Source of the DNA: Roseibium aestuarii | Lineage (GTDB): Bacteria; Pseudomonadota; Alphaproteobacteria; Rhizobiales; Stappiaceae | Assembly (NCBI RefSeq): GCF_008477545.1 | Contig: NZ_VORA01000001.1 | Span: 1,364,001-1,428,000, forward strand | Direction: 5' to 3' | DNA: 64,000 nucleotides | In this document: in pieces, positions 1 through 9,741 of the stretch | Layout of the letters: every line of letters begins with the position of its first letter | Position numbering within the stretch: position 1 is the first letter of the stretch | Made by a program: the position numbers and the translations under genes | Notes under the pieces: model-generated | What the model was told of the DNA's origin: nothing | Database searches by the model: none | The model's input: only the letters and a program-made list of their open reading frames with translations

Positions 1-687
1 GTTCTCGTAGCGCTGCGGATCGGCCTCGGTCGTGTAGACCGTGGCATCCTGCAGATACCAGATCCGGTTGCCGAGCCGGGCTTCGCGCGCCTCCACCCGT
101 TCCTGGAACAGGCCCGCCTTGTCGAAGGCGAAGATCGTCACGTCGAGGAGCGTCGCGCCGCCGTCGAGCAGCTTCTTGGCCAGGAGCACGCTTTCCCCGT
201 CCAGCCCGTCCTGACGCACCCAGATGTCATCGGTGGTCTGCATCAGCATGCTGTCGCCGGAGCCGAAGATCCCGGCCGAGACTTCCTCGGATTTCTGCTG
301 CAGCCAGACCGCACCCGGATTGTAGACCGTCACCGAGAAGGTGCCGAGCACCAGGCCGACCAGAAGCGCGGGCAGGGTGAACTGCCACACCGAAACGCCG
401 GCTGCCCGCGTCACCACCAATTCGAGCGCCCGGCTGAGCGAGACGAAGGCCGCGATGGAGCCGAAGAGCACCGCGAAGGGGAAGACCTGTTCGAGCAGGA
501 GCGGAACCCGTAGCAGCGAGATCGCCGCGACCCGCAGCACCGAGAAGCCTTCCCGGTCCGCGCCACGGCGTACCAGTTCCAGCACGTCGAAGAGGAAGAT
601 GAGCACCGCCGCAAGCAGGAACAGCCCGAGGATCGAGCGCAGGAAGCGGAAGGAGAAATAAAGGGAGAGCGTGCGGCCAAGGAACAT
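1..687 (-). CDS. lptG: LptG, LPS export permease (3' part missing)
   Basis: Inner-membrane permease of the LptB2FG ABC exporter that extracts lipopolysaccharide from the inner membrane. The open frame runs off the left edge, so about 229 N-terminal residues are present, roughly two thirds of the family's usual length. It begins MFLGRTLSLYFSF, has a hydrophobic segment near residues 10-30 and further membrane segments near 60-80 and 95-120, then enters the periplasmic jellyroll part (GVSVWQFTLPALLVG... QKSEEVSAGIFGSGDSML). It follows lptF directly in the usual lptF-lptG order. I chose ATG at 687 because GGAG lies 12 bases upstream; an ATG at 705, overlapping the lptF stop, is the alternative. 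Confidence 0.88.
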   Translation of the reverse strand, partial: MFLGRTLSLYFSFRFLRSILGLFLLAAVLIFLFDVLELVRRGADREGFSVLRVAAISLLRVPLLLEQVFPFAVLFGSIAAFVSLSRALELVVTRAAGVSVWQFTLPALLVGLVLGTFSVTVYNPGAVWLQQKSEEVSAGIFGSGDSMLMQTTDDIWVRQDGLDGESVLLAKKLLDGGATLLDVTIFAFDKAGLFQERVEAREARLGNRIWYLQDATVYTTEADPQRYEN

Positions 688-691
688 GGGG

Positions 692-1882
692 TCAGGACGC
701 TCCATGGCCGGTGCCGGACGGGGTGAGCCGCGCCCAGAGCCGTTCGAAGGCCTCGGTCAGCCGCTCCGCGCGCCGCGCCACGGCGCCCGGCAGGTGCAGG
801 CGCTGGGACCGGACGATGGACCAGAGGGCCAGGGCAGCGCCCCCCAGCGGAATGACATAGAGCAGGCTCAGCAGCAGCGGATTGGTGCCGGCGATGGCGC
901 TGGCCCCGAAACCGGCGGTGCGCAGGCCGATGCAGCAGGCGATGGCGCCCAGCGTGATGAGACCGGCGCTCTGGCGGGTGGTGCGCACGCGGCCGAGGAA
1001 GGCGAAGACGACCAGCGCGAAGGAAAGGCAATAGAGCGGCTGGCTGAAGCGCTCGTGCAGTTCCGTGCGCAGCCGGTCCGGATGCTGGTTCGCATAGGCG
1101 TCGTCTGCGGAGGGTGCCAGCAGATCGAAGGTCGAGCGCTCGCTGGCCTTGTAGACCGGTTCGCCGGCTTCCGGGATCAGGCTCGACAGGTCGAAGGCAT
1201 AGGACTGGAAGCGGACGATGGAGATGTCTCCCTCCGACTTCGGCTTGCGCTGGATGGTGCCGTTCTGCATGACCAGAAGCGTGCGGTTGGCCGCCTCGAT
1301 GATCTGGCCGTTCTCGGCCTGATAGGTGAAGGCGGTCGCCTCGTCGCGCGTGTCATGCAGCAGCAGGCCTTCGAGCGTGCCGTTGCCCGAGCGGTTGCGG
1401 ATGTGGAAGGTCAGCCCGTCCTCGACCGAGATGAAGCGGCCGGGCTTGACGATATTGGCCACCAGATCGGCGCGCACCCGGGTCAGCTCGTCGCGCAGCT
1501 GCGCCAGCCCGAGCGGGGCGAGATGCAGCGACATGCTGGCCGCCATCAGGAACACCAGGCCGGAAAACAGCATCACCGGCTTCAGCACCAGAAAGCGAGA
1601 CCCGCCCGTGGCGTTGATGACGATGAGCTCGCTGTCCCCCGACAGGGCATTGAGCACGAGGATGAGCGCGATCATCAGCGCAAAGGGCGCGACGATCACC
1701 AGCAGGAAGGGCATGGCAAGCAGGGTGATGCCGATGAACTGCACCACGGTCTGGCCCTTGGAGGTCACCAGATCGAGCTGACGCAGGGCCTGGGTCGCCC
1801 AGACAACACCGGTCATTGCGCCCAGTGTCATGATGAACACGAAGGCGGTGCGACGGATGATGTAGCGTTCCAGAATTTTCAT
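692..1882 (-). CDS. lptF: LptF, LPS export permease
   Basis: Partner permease of LptG in the LptB2FG lipopolysaccharide exporter. The 396-residue protein starts MKILERYIIRRT, has membrane segments near residues 12-35, 55-80 and 100-122, a periplasmic jellyroll domain in the middle (VEDGLTFHIRNRSGNGTLEGL), and three C-terminal membrane segments (about 280-360), the standard YjgP/YjgQ layout. It is first in an lptF-lptG operon, with the two genes touching. It is divergent from pepA across a 250-base spacer, an arrangement also seen in many gammaproteobacteria. Confidence 0.93.
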   Translation of the reverse strand: MKILERYIIRRTAFVFIMTLGAMTGVVWATQALRQLDLVTSKGQTVVQFIGITLLAMPFLLVIVAPFALMIALILVLNALSGDSELIVINATGGSRFLVLKPVMLFSGLVFLMAASMSLHLAPLGLAQLRDELTRVRADLVANIVKPGRFISVEDGLTFHIRNRSGNGTLEGLLLHDTRDEATAFTYQAENGQIIEAANRTLLVMQNGTIQRKPKSEGDISIVRFQSYAFDLSSLIPEAGEPVYKASERSTFDLLAPSADDAYANQHPDRLRTELHERFSQPLYCLSFALVVFAFLGRVRTTRQSAGLITLGAIACCIGLRTAGFGASAIAGTNPLLLSLLYVIPLGGAALALWSIVRSQRLHLPGAVARRAERLTEAFERLWARLTPSGTGHGAS

Positions 1883-1960
1883 GTGCGTCGAACCGGTCCA
1901 GGCTGCCTCTTCTAGGGGAAGCGCTTCCCATCAGCAATAGCACGCCCCTTGGTGAATCAA

Positions 1961-2000
1961 CGCTCAACAAGATTGGTAAAAATCCGTTCATGGTTGAGCG
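1961..2000. repeat. 8-bp inverted repeat in the lptF/pepA spacer
   Basis: CGCTCAAC (1961-1968) and GTTGAGCG (1993-2000) form a perfect inverted repeat with a 24-base AT-rich loop, centred in the spacer between the divergent lptF and pepA genes. It could be a regulator site or a hairpin in the lptF leader. No known motif was recognised. Confidence 0.4.
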
Positions 2001-2132
2001 AATGCATCCGGTGCTTGCAGCGGTGAGGGCGAGCGGCCATGATCTGGCTCCCGGCGGAGCCCTCCGGCCACCGGCGCATCCGGCGCCGACGACGGCCTGG
2101 CCCGCCCGGCTGACAAGAGGATTTGAGAAGTC

Positions 2133-3635
2133 ATGGCACAGTTGACCAAGGTTTCCTTCGTCAAGATGTCGAAGCCGTCCGAGGGGACGGTTGTCCTGCT
2201 CGCAGGAGAGGGGCTGACCCTGGGCGCCGCCGCCGGCGAGCTGGTCGCCGACCTGTCCGGCGGACTGGAGCGCGCCGCGACCGTCGGTGGGTTTACCGGC
2301 AAGAAGGGCACGAGCCTGGATCTGATCGCCCCCGCGGGGCTCACCGCCGATCGTCTCGTGGTCTTCGGTCTCGGCAAGGCGGCCGAGCTTGGCGAAGAGG
2401 ACTGGATCGGTCTCGGCGGCAAGCTGCAGGCGCTGCTCGCCCGCTGCAAGGTCGAAGCGGCCACGGTCGTGACCGACATGGCCGATCTGGACGAGGCGGC
2501 GGCAAGCGTGGCGGCAGCCCGCATGGCCATGGGTGCGCGCCTGGCCTCCTATGTGTTTGACAGCTACAAGACCCCCAAGGCCGAGGATGACGCGCCCAAA
2601 GCCCTGAAGATTGCCTTCGCCTGCGCCGAATCCAAGGCTGCCAAGAAGGCCTGGGCCGATCTGGAAGCCGTCAGCGACGGCGTGCTGCTCGCCCGCGAGC
2701 TGGTCAACCTGCCGCCCAACGCCCTCGGTCCGGTGGAATTCGCCGACCGGGTCAGGGAAATGGAAAAGCTCGGCGTCGAGGTCGAGATCCTGACCGAGAA
2801 GGAAATGGGCAAGCTGAAGATGGGCGCGCTTCTGGCGGTTGCCCAGGGCTCCGTCCGTCCTCCGCGTCTGGCCGTCATGAAGTGGAACGGCGGCAAGAAG
2901 GGGGAGGCACCGCTTGCCTTCGTCGGCAAGGGCGTCGTCTTCGACACCGGCGGCATCTCCATCAAGCCCGGCGCGGGCATGGAGGACATGAAGGGCGACA
3001 TGGGCGGCGCGGCTGCCGTCACAGGCCTGATGCATGCGCTCGCGGCCCGCAAGGCGCGGGTCAACGCCATCGGCGTGATCGGCGTGGTGGAAAACATGCC
3101 CGACGGCAATGCCTACCGTCCGGGTGACATCCTCACCGCCATGTCCGGCACCACCATCGAGGTGCTCAACACGGACGCGGAAGGCCGCCTAGTGCTGGCC
3201 GATGCGCTCTGGTACACCCAGGACCGGTTCAAGCCGGCCTTCATGATCGATCTGGCCACCCTGACCGGTGCCGTGCTGATCGCGCTCGGACATCTCAACG
3301 CCGGCATGTTCACCGAGGACGATGCCCTGGCCGAGAAGCTGACCGCGGCCGGCAAGGCCTCTGGCGAGCCGGTCTGGCGCCTGCCGGTCTCCAAGGACTA
3401 TGACAAGCTGATCGACACCCCCAATGCGGATGTGAAGAACACCGGCGGTCGCACGGCCGGCTCCATCACGGCGGCCCAGTTCCTGCTGCGCTTCTCCAAC
3501 GGGGTGCCCCATGTTCATCTGGACATCGCGGGTACGGCCTTTGGCGGCGCCAAGACGGACATCAATCCGGGCTGGGCGTCCGGCTATGGCGTGCGTCTGC
3601 TCGACCGGCTGGTTGCCGACAATTACGAGGGCTGA
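2133..3635 (+). CDS. pepA: Leucyl aminopeptidase PepA
   Basis: M17 cytosolic leucine aminopeptidase, a two-metal exopeptidase that removes N-terminal residues; in some bacteria it also binds DNA. The length of 500 residues matches the family. The C-terminal catalytic domain carries [15 protein letters not shown] and the family signature NTDAEGRL starting at residue 346, which supplies the metal ligands D348 and E350. The N-terminal macro-like domain spans about residues 1-160. The start has GAGAAG-like ribosome-binding sequence just upstream. A strong terminator follows, so it is probably monocistronic. Confidence 0.95.
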   Translation: MAQLTKVSFVKMSKPSEGTVVLLAGEGLTLGAAAGELVADLSGGLERAATVGGFTGKKGTSLDLIAPAGLTADRLVVFGLGKAAELGEEDWIGLGGKLQALLARCKVEAATVVTDMADLDEAAASVAAARMAMGARLASYVFDSYKTPKAEDDAPKALKIAFACAESKAAKKAWADLEAVSDGVLLARELVNLPPNALGPVEFADRVREMEKLGVEVEILTEKEMGKLKMGALLAVAQGSVRPPRLAVMKWNGGKKGEAPLAFVGKGVVFDTGGISIKPGAGMEDMKGDMGGAAAVTGLMHALAARKARVNAIGVIGVVENMPDGNAYRPGDILTAMSGTTIEVLNTDAEGRLVLADALWYTQDRFKPAFMIDLATLTGAVLIALGHLNAGMFTEDDALAEKLTAAGKASGEPVWRLPVSKDYDKLIDTPNADVKNTGGRTAGSITAAQFLLRFSNGVPHVHLDIAGTAFGGAKTDINPGWASGYGVRLLDRLVADNYEG

Positions 3636-3667
3636 TCCGCCGTCGCTGCCTCACGGCCTGCAAAAAG

Positions 3668-3696
3668 AAAAACCCGCCGGAAACGGCGGGTTTTTT
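3668..3696 (+). terminator. Rho-independent terminator after pepA
   Basis: AACCCGCCG, a GAAA loop, CGGCGGGTT and then a run of six T. This perfect 9-bp stem ends pepA about 35 bases after its stop. The complementary strand also has an A/T-rich flank, so it may stop the small minus-strand gene at 3743-3862 as well. Confidence 0.9.
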
Positions 3697-3742
3697 CATG
3701 TCTCGTTTGCGGCGTGAGCTAGCAGGCCGTGAGGTCCGCGTC

Positions 3743-3862
3743 TCAGCAGGTCTTGTAGGCCTGGCAGGCAGACGCTTCCTCGGACACCAGCAGTCCGATG
3801 GAGGCGGTGGCGCCGGCCAGAGCGAAAACGAGAGCAAAGAATACAACAATGCGAGCAGCCAT
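3743..3862 (-). CDS. Small exported or membrane peptide (39 aa), unknown
   Basis: A 39-codon frame reads MAARIVVFFALVFALAG, continues with a hydrophobic stretch to about residue 26, and ends ACQAYKTC. It looks like a signal peptide or single membrane anchor with a very short tail that carries two cysteines four residues apart. AAGGGG sits six bases before this ATG, which is why I prefer it to the ATG two codons upstream, where the same sequence would touch the start. It runs convergent to pepA and ends just past the terminator. No family was recognised; it is supported only by its ribosome-binding site and hydrophobic profile. Confidence 0.5.
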   Translation of the reverse strand: MAARIVVFFALVFALAGATASIGLLVSEEASACQAYKTC

Positions 3863-4313
3863 GCTCATCCCCTTGAAAAACGCTGCAGGACCGTACCGAT
3901 CCCGCCTTGCCAAGCCGTCGGGTCGCGCAGGAAACGTCGTGTTTCCCGTCCGCGAACCTTCCGGATTCGTGTCCCCGGTCGGCGAGATTAGGTGGTCCTG
4001 ATTTGCGATCGGTTAATGACGTTGGGCGTGGAAAGAGTCCAGTGCCAATCCGCCGGCAACCAACCGCGTGTCGTTGCCCTGCCTCCGGTGTTGCCGTGCT
4101 GCATCACAAGGCCGCGCCGACACCCGCAAAACGCCATGAAATGGCCGCAAGTTCCCTGTGAGCAAAAGTTTTCCCCAGCTTGCGAAGGCTTGTGCGATGC
4201 GAAGCCCCCGCCATGGCCGTGACGGGTTAGACTGAGGCCACCAGGAGAATCGCGAGGGCCCTGGGCGCGTCCGGACAATGGCGCTGCGGCAGGCCCCACG
4301 GCGCACGGGCACC
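3863..4313. other. Spacer between the small peptide gene and holC
   Basis: About 450 bases without a convincing gene. Short open frames here have no family features. It should hold the promoters of the minus-strand small peptide gene and of holC, but I could not assign clear -35/-10 boxes. Confidence 0.4.
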
Positions 4314-4766
4314 ATGACCACCGAAGTTCTGTTCTATCACCTCATGCATCAGCCGCTGGAAGACGCCTTGCCGCGTCTGCTGCTCAAGTGCCTCGAGCGC
4401 GACTGGGTCGTGGCCGTGCAGGCCGGCAACCCTGAGCGGCGCGATGCGCTCAATGCCCATCTGTGGACCTTCTCCGACGAGAGCTTCCTGCCCCATGGCA
4501 CGCAGGAGGACGGCTATCCCGAACAGCAGCCGATCTACCTCACTGCGGAAGGGGACAACCCGAACGAGGCGCAGGTGCGCTTCATGGTGGACCGGGCCCA
4601 GCTTGCGGACCTTACCCCCTATGCACGGGTCGTCTATCTCTTCGACGGCAACGACCCGGAAGCGCTCGGCGAGGCGCGCCAGACCTGGAAGGCCGTGAAG
4701 GCCGCCGGTCACGCGCTGACCTACTGGCAGCAGACCGAAAGCGGCGGCTGGGAGAAGAAGGCCTGA
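4314..4766 (+). CDS. holC: DNA polymerase III chi subunit HolC
   Basis: Chi subunit of the clamp-loader complex, which links the replicase to SSB. The 150-residue protein begins MTTEVLFYHLMHQPLEDALPRLLLK and carries the family pattern of GxxERRDALNAHLWTFSDESFLPHG near residues 38-63 and ARVVYLFDGND near 103-113. I took ATG 4314 because the MTTEVLFYHL opening matches the family; an upstream ATG at 4278 would add 12 residues of unlikely sequence. pepA-holC adjacency is widely conserved, but here a terminator and the small peptide gene separate them. Confidence 0.9.
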   Translation: MTTEVLFYHLMHQPLEDALPRLLLKCLERDWVVAVQAGNPERRDALNAHLWTFSDESFLPHGTQEDGYPEQQPIYLTAEGDNPNEAQVRFMVDRAQLADLTPYARVVYLFDGNDPEALGEARQTWKAVKAAGHALTYWQQTESGGWEKKA

Positions 4767-4813
4767 GGCCCACCGCAACCTGCCGCCCGTGACCATGACC
4801 GGGAGACTGGACC

Positions 4814-5515
4814 ATGCCTGACGACAGACCTGACGCGTTTCTCGCCCGCCGGGACGCGGCCCGCGCCCGCCTCGACGATCTGACCGGCGGCAAGGGCGGC
4901 TCGTCTGCCGACAGGGCCGAATGGTTTCGCACCGTCTACCGCGAGGCGGCCGGCGACACCGCCGCCGTGCCCTGGGCGGATGGCAAGGCGAAACAGGCGC
5001 TGGTCGACTGGCTGGCCGATCACCCGGGGCAGGGGCAGACCGCCCTCGATGTGGCCTGCGGGCTCGGCGACAATGCGCAGGCACTGGCGGAAGCCGGCTA
5101 CACCACCACCGCCTTCGATCTGGCCCCCGAGGCGATCGACTGGGCCCGGTCGCGCTTTCCCGGGTCCTCCGTGCGCTATGTGGCCGCCGATCTGATTGAG
5201 CTGCCGCCCGACTGGTCGGGTGCCTTCGATTTGGTGCATGAATGCTACACGCTCCAGGCCCTGCAGGAGCCCTTGCGCTCCCGGGCGGTCGACGTGCTTG
5301 CCGGTCTGCTGAAACCCGCCGGCCGGCTGCTGCTGATCAGCCGGGTGCGCGCGGAAGGCGCAGCCTCCGATGGGCCGCCTTGGCCGCTGAGCCCCTCCGA
5401 ATGGCGCCGCTTCGAGAGCCTCGGGCTGACGCTCGTGGAGGCGACCTCCTACGAGATCACCCGGCCCGGCCGCACCATTCCCCATGTGCGCGCCGTCTTC
5501 GCCCGTCCCGCCTGA
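4814..5515 (+). CDS. Class I SAM-dependent methyltransferase
   Basis: A 233-residue Rossmann-fold methyltransferase. SAM-binding motif I is TALDVACGLGDNA near residues 76-88, followed by TTAFDLAPEAIDWA (motif II acidic region) and DLVHECYTLQAL (motif IV area). The substrate is unknown. It lies 47 bases downstream of holC and is probably co-transcribed with it. GGGAG precedes the ATG by about 10 bases. It resembles the small-molecule or thiopurine-type methyltransferases rather than rRNA or protein-modifying enzymes, but this is inferred from motif spacing only. Confidence 0.8.
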   Translation: MPDDRPDAFLARRDAARARLDDLTGGKGGSSADRAEWFRTVYREAAGDTAAVPWADGKAKQALVDWLADHPGQGQTALDVACGLGDNAQALAEAGYTTTAFDLAPEAIDWARSRFPGSSVRYVAADLIELPPDWSGAFDLVHECYTLQALQEPLRSRAVDVLAGLLKPAGRLLLISRVRAEGAASDGPPWPLSPSEWRRFESLGLTLVEATSYEITRPGRTIPHVRAVFARPA

Positions 5516-5536
5516 AGGTCCGGGCCAGCGCGGGGC

Positions 5537-6277
5537 TCACGTCAGCCGCGCGAGAAGCTCCGGAAGCTTGCCCATGTGATCGATCCGGTGAAACCGCTCG
5601 ATGCCTTCCGGCGCGTCGGCCTCCTCCAGCGCCCAGGTGATGTCATGGGGCACGTGGACCCCATGGGCCCCGGCGCCAAGCGCGGGCAGGATGTCCGACT
5701 TGACCGAGTTGCCGATCATCATGGCTTCAACCGGCCCGGTGCCGTGGCGGGCAAACAGGGTGGCATAGGTGACTTGCGTCTTTTCCGACACGATTTCCAC
5801 CGCCCGGAACAGCTCCGCCAGCCCGCTTTCGGCCACCTTGCGCTCCTGATCGAACAGGTCGCCCTTGGTGATCAGCACGAGGCGATAGGAGCCGGAGAGC
5901 GCCTCCAGCGTCTCGCGCACATGGGGCAGGGGCTCCACCGGATGGGCGATCATCTCCCGCCCGGCCGCGAGGATCCGTTCGATGATCTCGCCCGGCACCC
6001 GGTTGTCGGTGACCTCCAGCGCCGTCTCGATCATCGAGAGCACGAATCCCTTGATGCCATAGCCATAGCGCGACAGGTTGCGCCGCTCGGCCGCCAGCAG
6101 GCGCTCGCGCAGGTGATCGCTTGCGGCGTGATCGGCCAGGAGCTCGGTGAAATGGGCCTCGGTGAACTGGAAGATCCGCTCATTGTGCCAGAGCGTGTCA
6201 TCCGCATCGAAACCGAGGGTGGTGATCTGTGAGGTCTGGGGCGCGGTCTGTGGCATCGGATCTCTCGCGGAGGGCAT
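5537..6277 (-). CDS. HAD-superfamily hydrolase (phosphatase-like)
   Basis: Haloacid dehalogenase-type phosphatase of about 246 residues. Motif I is GFDADDTLW, with the nucleophile and acid/base aspartates two residues apart. A helical cap follows (about residues 45-125). LITKGD provides motif II, KTQ the motif III lysine, and GNSVKSDI the motif IV metal aspartate. The physiological substrate is unknown. The frame stays open far upstream, antisense to ldhA, so the start had to be chosen: ATG 6277 gives [10 protein letters not shown], and ATG 6256 is equally possible. It is convergent with the methyltransferase gene. Confidence 0.85.
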   Translation of the reverse strand: MPSARDPMPQTAPQTSQITTLGFDADDTLWHNERIFQFTEAHFTELLADHAASDHLRERLLAAERRNLSRYGYGIKGFVLSMIETALEVTDNRVPGEIIERILAAGREMIAHPVEPLPHVRETLEALSGSYRLVLITKGDLFDQERKVAESGLAELFRAVEIVSEKTQVTYATLFARHGTGPVEAMMIGNSVKSDILPALGAGAHGVHVPHDITWALEEADAPEGIERFHRIDHMGKLPELLARLT

Positions 6278-6436
6278 CGCCTGCGACACTATCGTGGAGG
6301 ACGCCCGCAGAGAACCTGTTTTCCCTCTGCCAAAGCGCTTAGGGTCTTCACCAGCGGGGGCCCCCGCCCGGCAGGAACGGCGACAAACGATCGGCAGCTT
6401 GGGGCAGCGGCGAGACAGGCGAGGGGATCGAGGATC

Positions 6437-7453
6437 ATGCGGAGTGATGCGGCACAGGTGAGGATCGATGTCTTTTCCACCAAGCCCTACGACCGGGAGT
6501 TCCTGACCCGGGCGGCGGAAGGGGCGGAGCCCCCCCTCGAACTGGTCTTTCACGACGCCCGGCTCGGGCCCTCCACCGCAATGCTGGCAAATGGCGCCAC
6601 GGCCGTCTGCGCCTTCGTCAACGACGATCTCTCCGCACCCGTCCTCGATCTCCTGGCCGACATGGGCATCGGGCTTGTGGCCATGCGCTCGGCCGGGGTG
6701 AACAACGTGGATCTGCCCCGCGCCCGGGAGCTCGGCCTCAAGGTGGCCCGCGTGCCCGCCTATTCCCCCCATGCGGTGGCCGAACACGCGGTGGCGCTCA
6801 TTCTGGCGCTGAACCGAAAGATCCACCGGGCCTACAACCGGGTGCGGGAGGGCAATTTCGCCCTCGACGGCCTCATGGGATTCGATCTTCACGGCAAGAC
6901 GGCAGGGGTCGTCGGCACCGGCGTGATCGGTCAGGTTCTGGCGCGCATTCTCCTCGGCTTCGGCTGCAAGGTGGTGGCGAGCGACCCTTACCCCAATGAG
7001 GCGCTTCAGGCCGCAGGCGTCACCTATCTGCCCTTCGAGGCGCTGCTCGGCCAGTGTGACGTGATCACCCTGCAATGCCCGCTGACGCCGGAAACCCGCC
7101 ATCTCATCGATGCGCGGGCGGTCGCGGCCATGAAGCCGGGCGCCATGCTGATCAACACCTCCCGCGGGGCGGTGGTCGACACGGATGCGGTGATCGCCGG
7201 GCTCAAGTCCGGCCAGATCGGCGCGCTGGGCCTCGATGTCTATGAGGAGGAGAGCGATCTCTTCTTCGAGGATCTCTCCAACCGGATCATCCCCGACGAC
7301 CATTTCGCCCGGTTGCAGACCTTCCCCAACGTGCTCATCACCGGCCATCAGGGCTTCTTTACCCGCGAGGCGCTGACGGCCATCGCCCGGACCACGGTGG
7401 AAAATATCACGAGCTTTGCCGGGGACGGCACCCCGGCAAACAGAGTGGAGTGA
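6437..7453 (+). CDS. ldhA: D-lactate dehydrogenase, LdhA type
   Basis: NAD-dependent 2-hydroxyacid dehydrogenase that interconverts pyruvate and D-lactate. The 338 residues align by eye along their whole length with the enterobacterial LdhA pattern: FSTKPYD near the start, [26 protein letters not shown], the Rossmann GTGVIG motif, NTSRGAVVD with the substrate arginine, [14 protein letters not shown], and GHQGFFT with the catalytic histidine. It starts at ATG 6437, divergent from the HAD gene 160 bases away. Confidence 0.9.
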   Translation: MRSDAAQVRIDVFSTKPYDREFLTRAAEGAEPPLELVFHDARLGPSTAMLANGATAVCAFVNDDLSAPVLDLLADMGIGLVAMRSAGVNNVDLPRARELGLKVARVPAYSPHAVAEHAVALILALNRKIHRAYNRVREGNFALDGLMGFDLHGKTAGVVGTGVIGQVLARILLGFGCKVVASDPYPNEALQAAGVTYLPFEALLGQCDVITLQCPLTPETRHLIDARAVAAMKPGAMLINTSRGAVVDTDAVIAGLKSGQIGALGLDVYEEESDLFFEDLSNRIIPDDHFARLQTFPNVLITGHQGFFTREALTAIARTTVENITSFAGDGTPANRVE

Positions 7454-7544
7454 CCCGTCATCGGTTTTGTAATCAAGAAAGTTGCGCGCGAGATATGGTG
7501 TATGCGTTGCCTAATTTTGGAGATGTTCTTGTTTTTCGACTGAG

Positions 7545-9041
7545 GTGGCAATAGAGATCTGGTCGTCTTTTGGAAATGCTTCGCGCTCGTTGGTGATACT
7601 GAAGGCTTTGGATTTGAATGTTCTCCTGCGTAAGGTCTCAAATTGCCGGGATAAGTCCTACACGAAGGAATTGGGTGTTGTCGGTCTGGACAATGAGCGC
7701 GCCCGAAAGCTGATACTGATCGGCGGGCTGGTCTGCGTGCTGATCAGCGCGCTCTGGTGCTTTTACTATGCCGTCGAGGGTCGCTGGTTCCTGTACTGCG
7801 TGAACATGCTAACGATCGGTGTCGGAGCGGCGATGGTGGCACTTGCCCTGATCGGGCGCCTTAGGCTTGCCGCGATCCTCATGAGCCATATGCTCATTGT
7901 CACGGTAACGCTCTCAAGCCTTTCTGATGTTCCCAGCGCAGAGGTGTCGCGGTCCATTCACTTAAACATGCTCGCGGTTGCTGCTGCGTCGTACTTCCTT
8001 CTGTACCGTGAAGGTTTTTATCTGCGTATTGTGCTGCCCACGCTTGCACTGGTCATCTTCTGCGCGTTCTCTCTCGATCTAAACGTGTTGAACCATCTGG
8101 GGTTCGAAGGCACGCCCGGGCGACACAAGATCGGCGTCCTCGTCAATCATTTGACCGGGATTGGTGGTGCTGCTGTGTCGATCGTTCTGATGCAATCGAA
8201 TCTCGTGGGACGTCGAACCTTTGTCGCCGACGTTCGTCGTGGTCTCCTGAGAGGCGAGTTCCATCTTCAGTTTCAGCCGCAGGTGGGTGAAGACAGACAA
8301 ATCCTGGGGGTCGAGGCGCTCTTGCGTTGGACCCATCCCGAACGAGGACAGATATCACCCGCCGACTTCATTCCTCTCGCCGAAGAAGAGGGACTGATCG
8401 TCCCCATCGGCGAATGGGTGCTCAGAACTGCCTGCGCCCAACTGGAGCGCTGGTCCCATGATCCGGCGACGGCCCATCTAACAATGGCTGTTAATGTCAG
8501 TGCCATCCAGTTCCGCCAGGATGACTTCGTTCGCCAAGTCATATCAATTGTTAATTCCAGCGGCGCTCGGCCTTCCAGATTGAAACTGGAACTTACAGAA
8601 AGTGCATTGGCCGAAGATTGGACCCGGGTGATTGCAAAGATGGAGGCTTTACGCGCTGAGTCAATCACGTGGTCGCTGGATGATTTCGGAACAGGCTATT
8701 CGTCTCTCAGCTCTCTCAAGCGGTTTCCCTTCGATCAAATCAAGATTGACCAATCTTTCGTTCGCGACCTCATCGCGGATCCACGTAATATGGCCATCGT
8801 CAAGACCATCGTTGATCTCGCTCGAAGCCTGGATTTGAATATCATTGCGGAAGGCGTTGAAACGGAAGAGCAACTTGATGCGCTAAAGAGTGCTGGCTGT
8901 TTGTTTTATCAGGGATACCTGATCAGCCGACCACTTTCGCTTGTTGATCTGAGCGCCCTTCTGGACCATCAGTCCGGATCCTACCGCGACGAAGCTCTGG
9001 ACATTGCTGCGCGTCGCATCGGGGCAGACCGGACTTTCTGA
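7545..9041 (+). CDS. Membrane-anchored EAL-domain c-di-GMP phosphodiesterase
   Basis: About six hydrophobic segments (roughly residues 57-215) form an integral-membrane sensor, followed by an EAL domain (about 225-480). Catalytic landmarks are present: VEALLRW, NVSAIQF, LELTES, DDFGTGYSS, IKIDQSF and AEGVETEEQ, so c-di-GMP hydrolysis to pGpG is expected. There is no GGDEF domain. The GTG at 7545 is the first possible start, but the first 50 residues look atypical and an internal start is likely. The codon use is visibly more AT-rich than in ldhA or the ABC-F gene, suggesting later acquisition. Confidence 0.82.
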   Translation: MAIEIWSSFGNASRSLVILKALDLNVLLRKVSNCRDKSYTKELGVVGLDNERARKLILIGGLVCVLISALWCFYYAVEGRWFLYCVNMLTIGVGAAMVALALIGRLRLAAILMSHMLIVTVTLSSLSDVPSAEVSRSIHLNMLAVAAASYFLLYREGFYLRIVLPTLALVIFCAFSLDLNVLNHLGFEGTPGRHKIGVLVNHLTGIGGAAVSIVLMQSNLVGRRTFVADVRRGLLRGEFHLQFQPQVGEDRQILGVEALLRWTHPERGQISPADFIPLAEEEGLIVPIGEWVLRTACAQLERWSHDPATAHLTMAVNVSAIQFRQDDFVRQVISIVNSSGARPSRLKLELTESALAEDWTRVIAKMEALRAESITWSLDDFGTGYSSLSSLKRFPFDQIKIDQSFVRDLIADPRNMAIVKTIVDLARSLDLNIIAEGVETEEQLDALKSAGCLFYQGYLISRPLSLVDLSALLDHQSGSYRDEALDIAARRIGADRTF

Positions 9042-9213
9042 GCGCCGGTTTATAAATCTGACCTCGGGAACGGCCGCTTGTCCAGTGCCGCTAGGTCGCA
9101 AGCGTCTCTTCATCAGTCCTGCCCGCACCTCTCCGCCGCATGGGCGCTTGCGAGGATGCGGCTTTCAGGTGGGGGTACCGTGAGGAGCCAAGACCGTGCG
9201 GCTGGCACCCATT

Positions 9214-9261
9214 CCCTCTCCCGAGACCGGGAGAGGTCGGCGCGCAGCGCAGGGTGAGGGG
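9214..9261. repeat. Dispersed intergenic repeat family A, copy 1
   Basis: CCTCTCCCG pairs with CGGGAGAGG, followed by TCGGCGCGCAGCGC and GGGTGAGGGG. About 45 bases are nearly identical to 17223-17269, which lies in another spacer. Confidence 0.85.
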
Positions 9262-9397
9262 GGCCTCTGACCTCGCGGCCCAGCGGAAGCTCCACAGATC
9301 GCCATCGCTGCTCTCCGTTCTTCCCACCTCTCCCTCGTCATGCCGTGACCTTGCGCCGTTGGAGAGGCCCTCATGTGCCGAGAGCTCACGGCATGGG

Positions 9398-9418
9398 CCC
9401 TCGGGTCAAGCCCGAGGG
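9398..9418. repeat. Dispersed palindrome family B, copy 1
   Basis: CTCGGGTCAAGCCCGAG core flanked by CC/GG. The same core occurs at 17101-17119, again close to a family A copy. Confidence 0.8.
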
Positions 9419-9741
9419 TGACGAAGGAGAGGGGGTGAAACGCGGAAAGGCGGGGGTGATGGGTGGAGAGGCGGCGCCATTTGCACGGTCGTCATCCCTG
9501 CGCAGGCAGGGATCCAGTAACCGCTGACGTTGAGTGTCTTGCGAAGACTGCCGTCGTGTTATTCGCTCCTGGCCCTGAGGAAGGCCCTGAGGAAGGCCCA
9601 GAGCCGGGACCTGTTGCCGGGACCTCTCGCCGGGAGGTGCTTTCAGCGCACAGGGCTTCTGGTGCGACACCGGCAAGGTCCCGGATCAGGTCCGGGACGG
9701 CACCCGCACCCGCCACCGCACTCTTTGAGACAATCGCCCCC

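Larger units (their letters stand above)
9042..9741. other. 700-base repeat-rich spacer, no gene
   Basis: Open frames here lack family features and clash with repeats. It contains the 9214-9261 and 9398-9418 repeats, a hairpin at 9491-9515 of the type ATCCCTGC..GCAGGGAT, a 12-base tandem duplication GGCCCTGAGGAA near 9570-9600, and a further inverted GTCCCGGA/TCCGGGAC near 9680-9700. Confidence 0.7.

Noticed and set aside
671-1915. 414-codon plus-strand open frame
   Set aside because: Antisense to lptF; low-complexity Gln/Gly/Arg/Ala composition typical of an antisense frame in GC-rich DNA.
6278-7348. Long upstream extension of the HAD hydrolase frame
   Set aside because: Antisense to ldhA and outside the HAD fold; an ATG just before motif I gives a normal family length.
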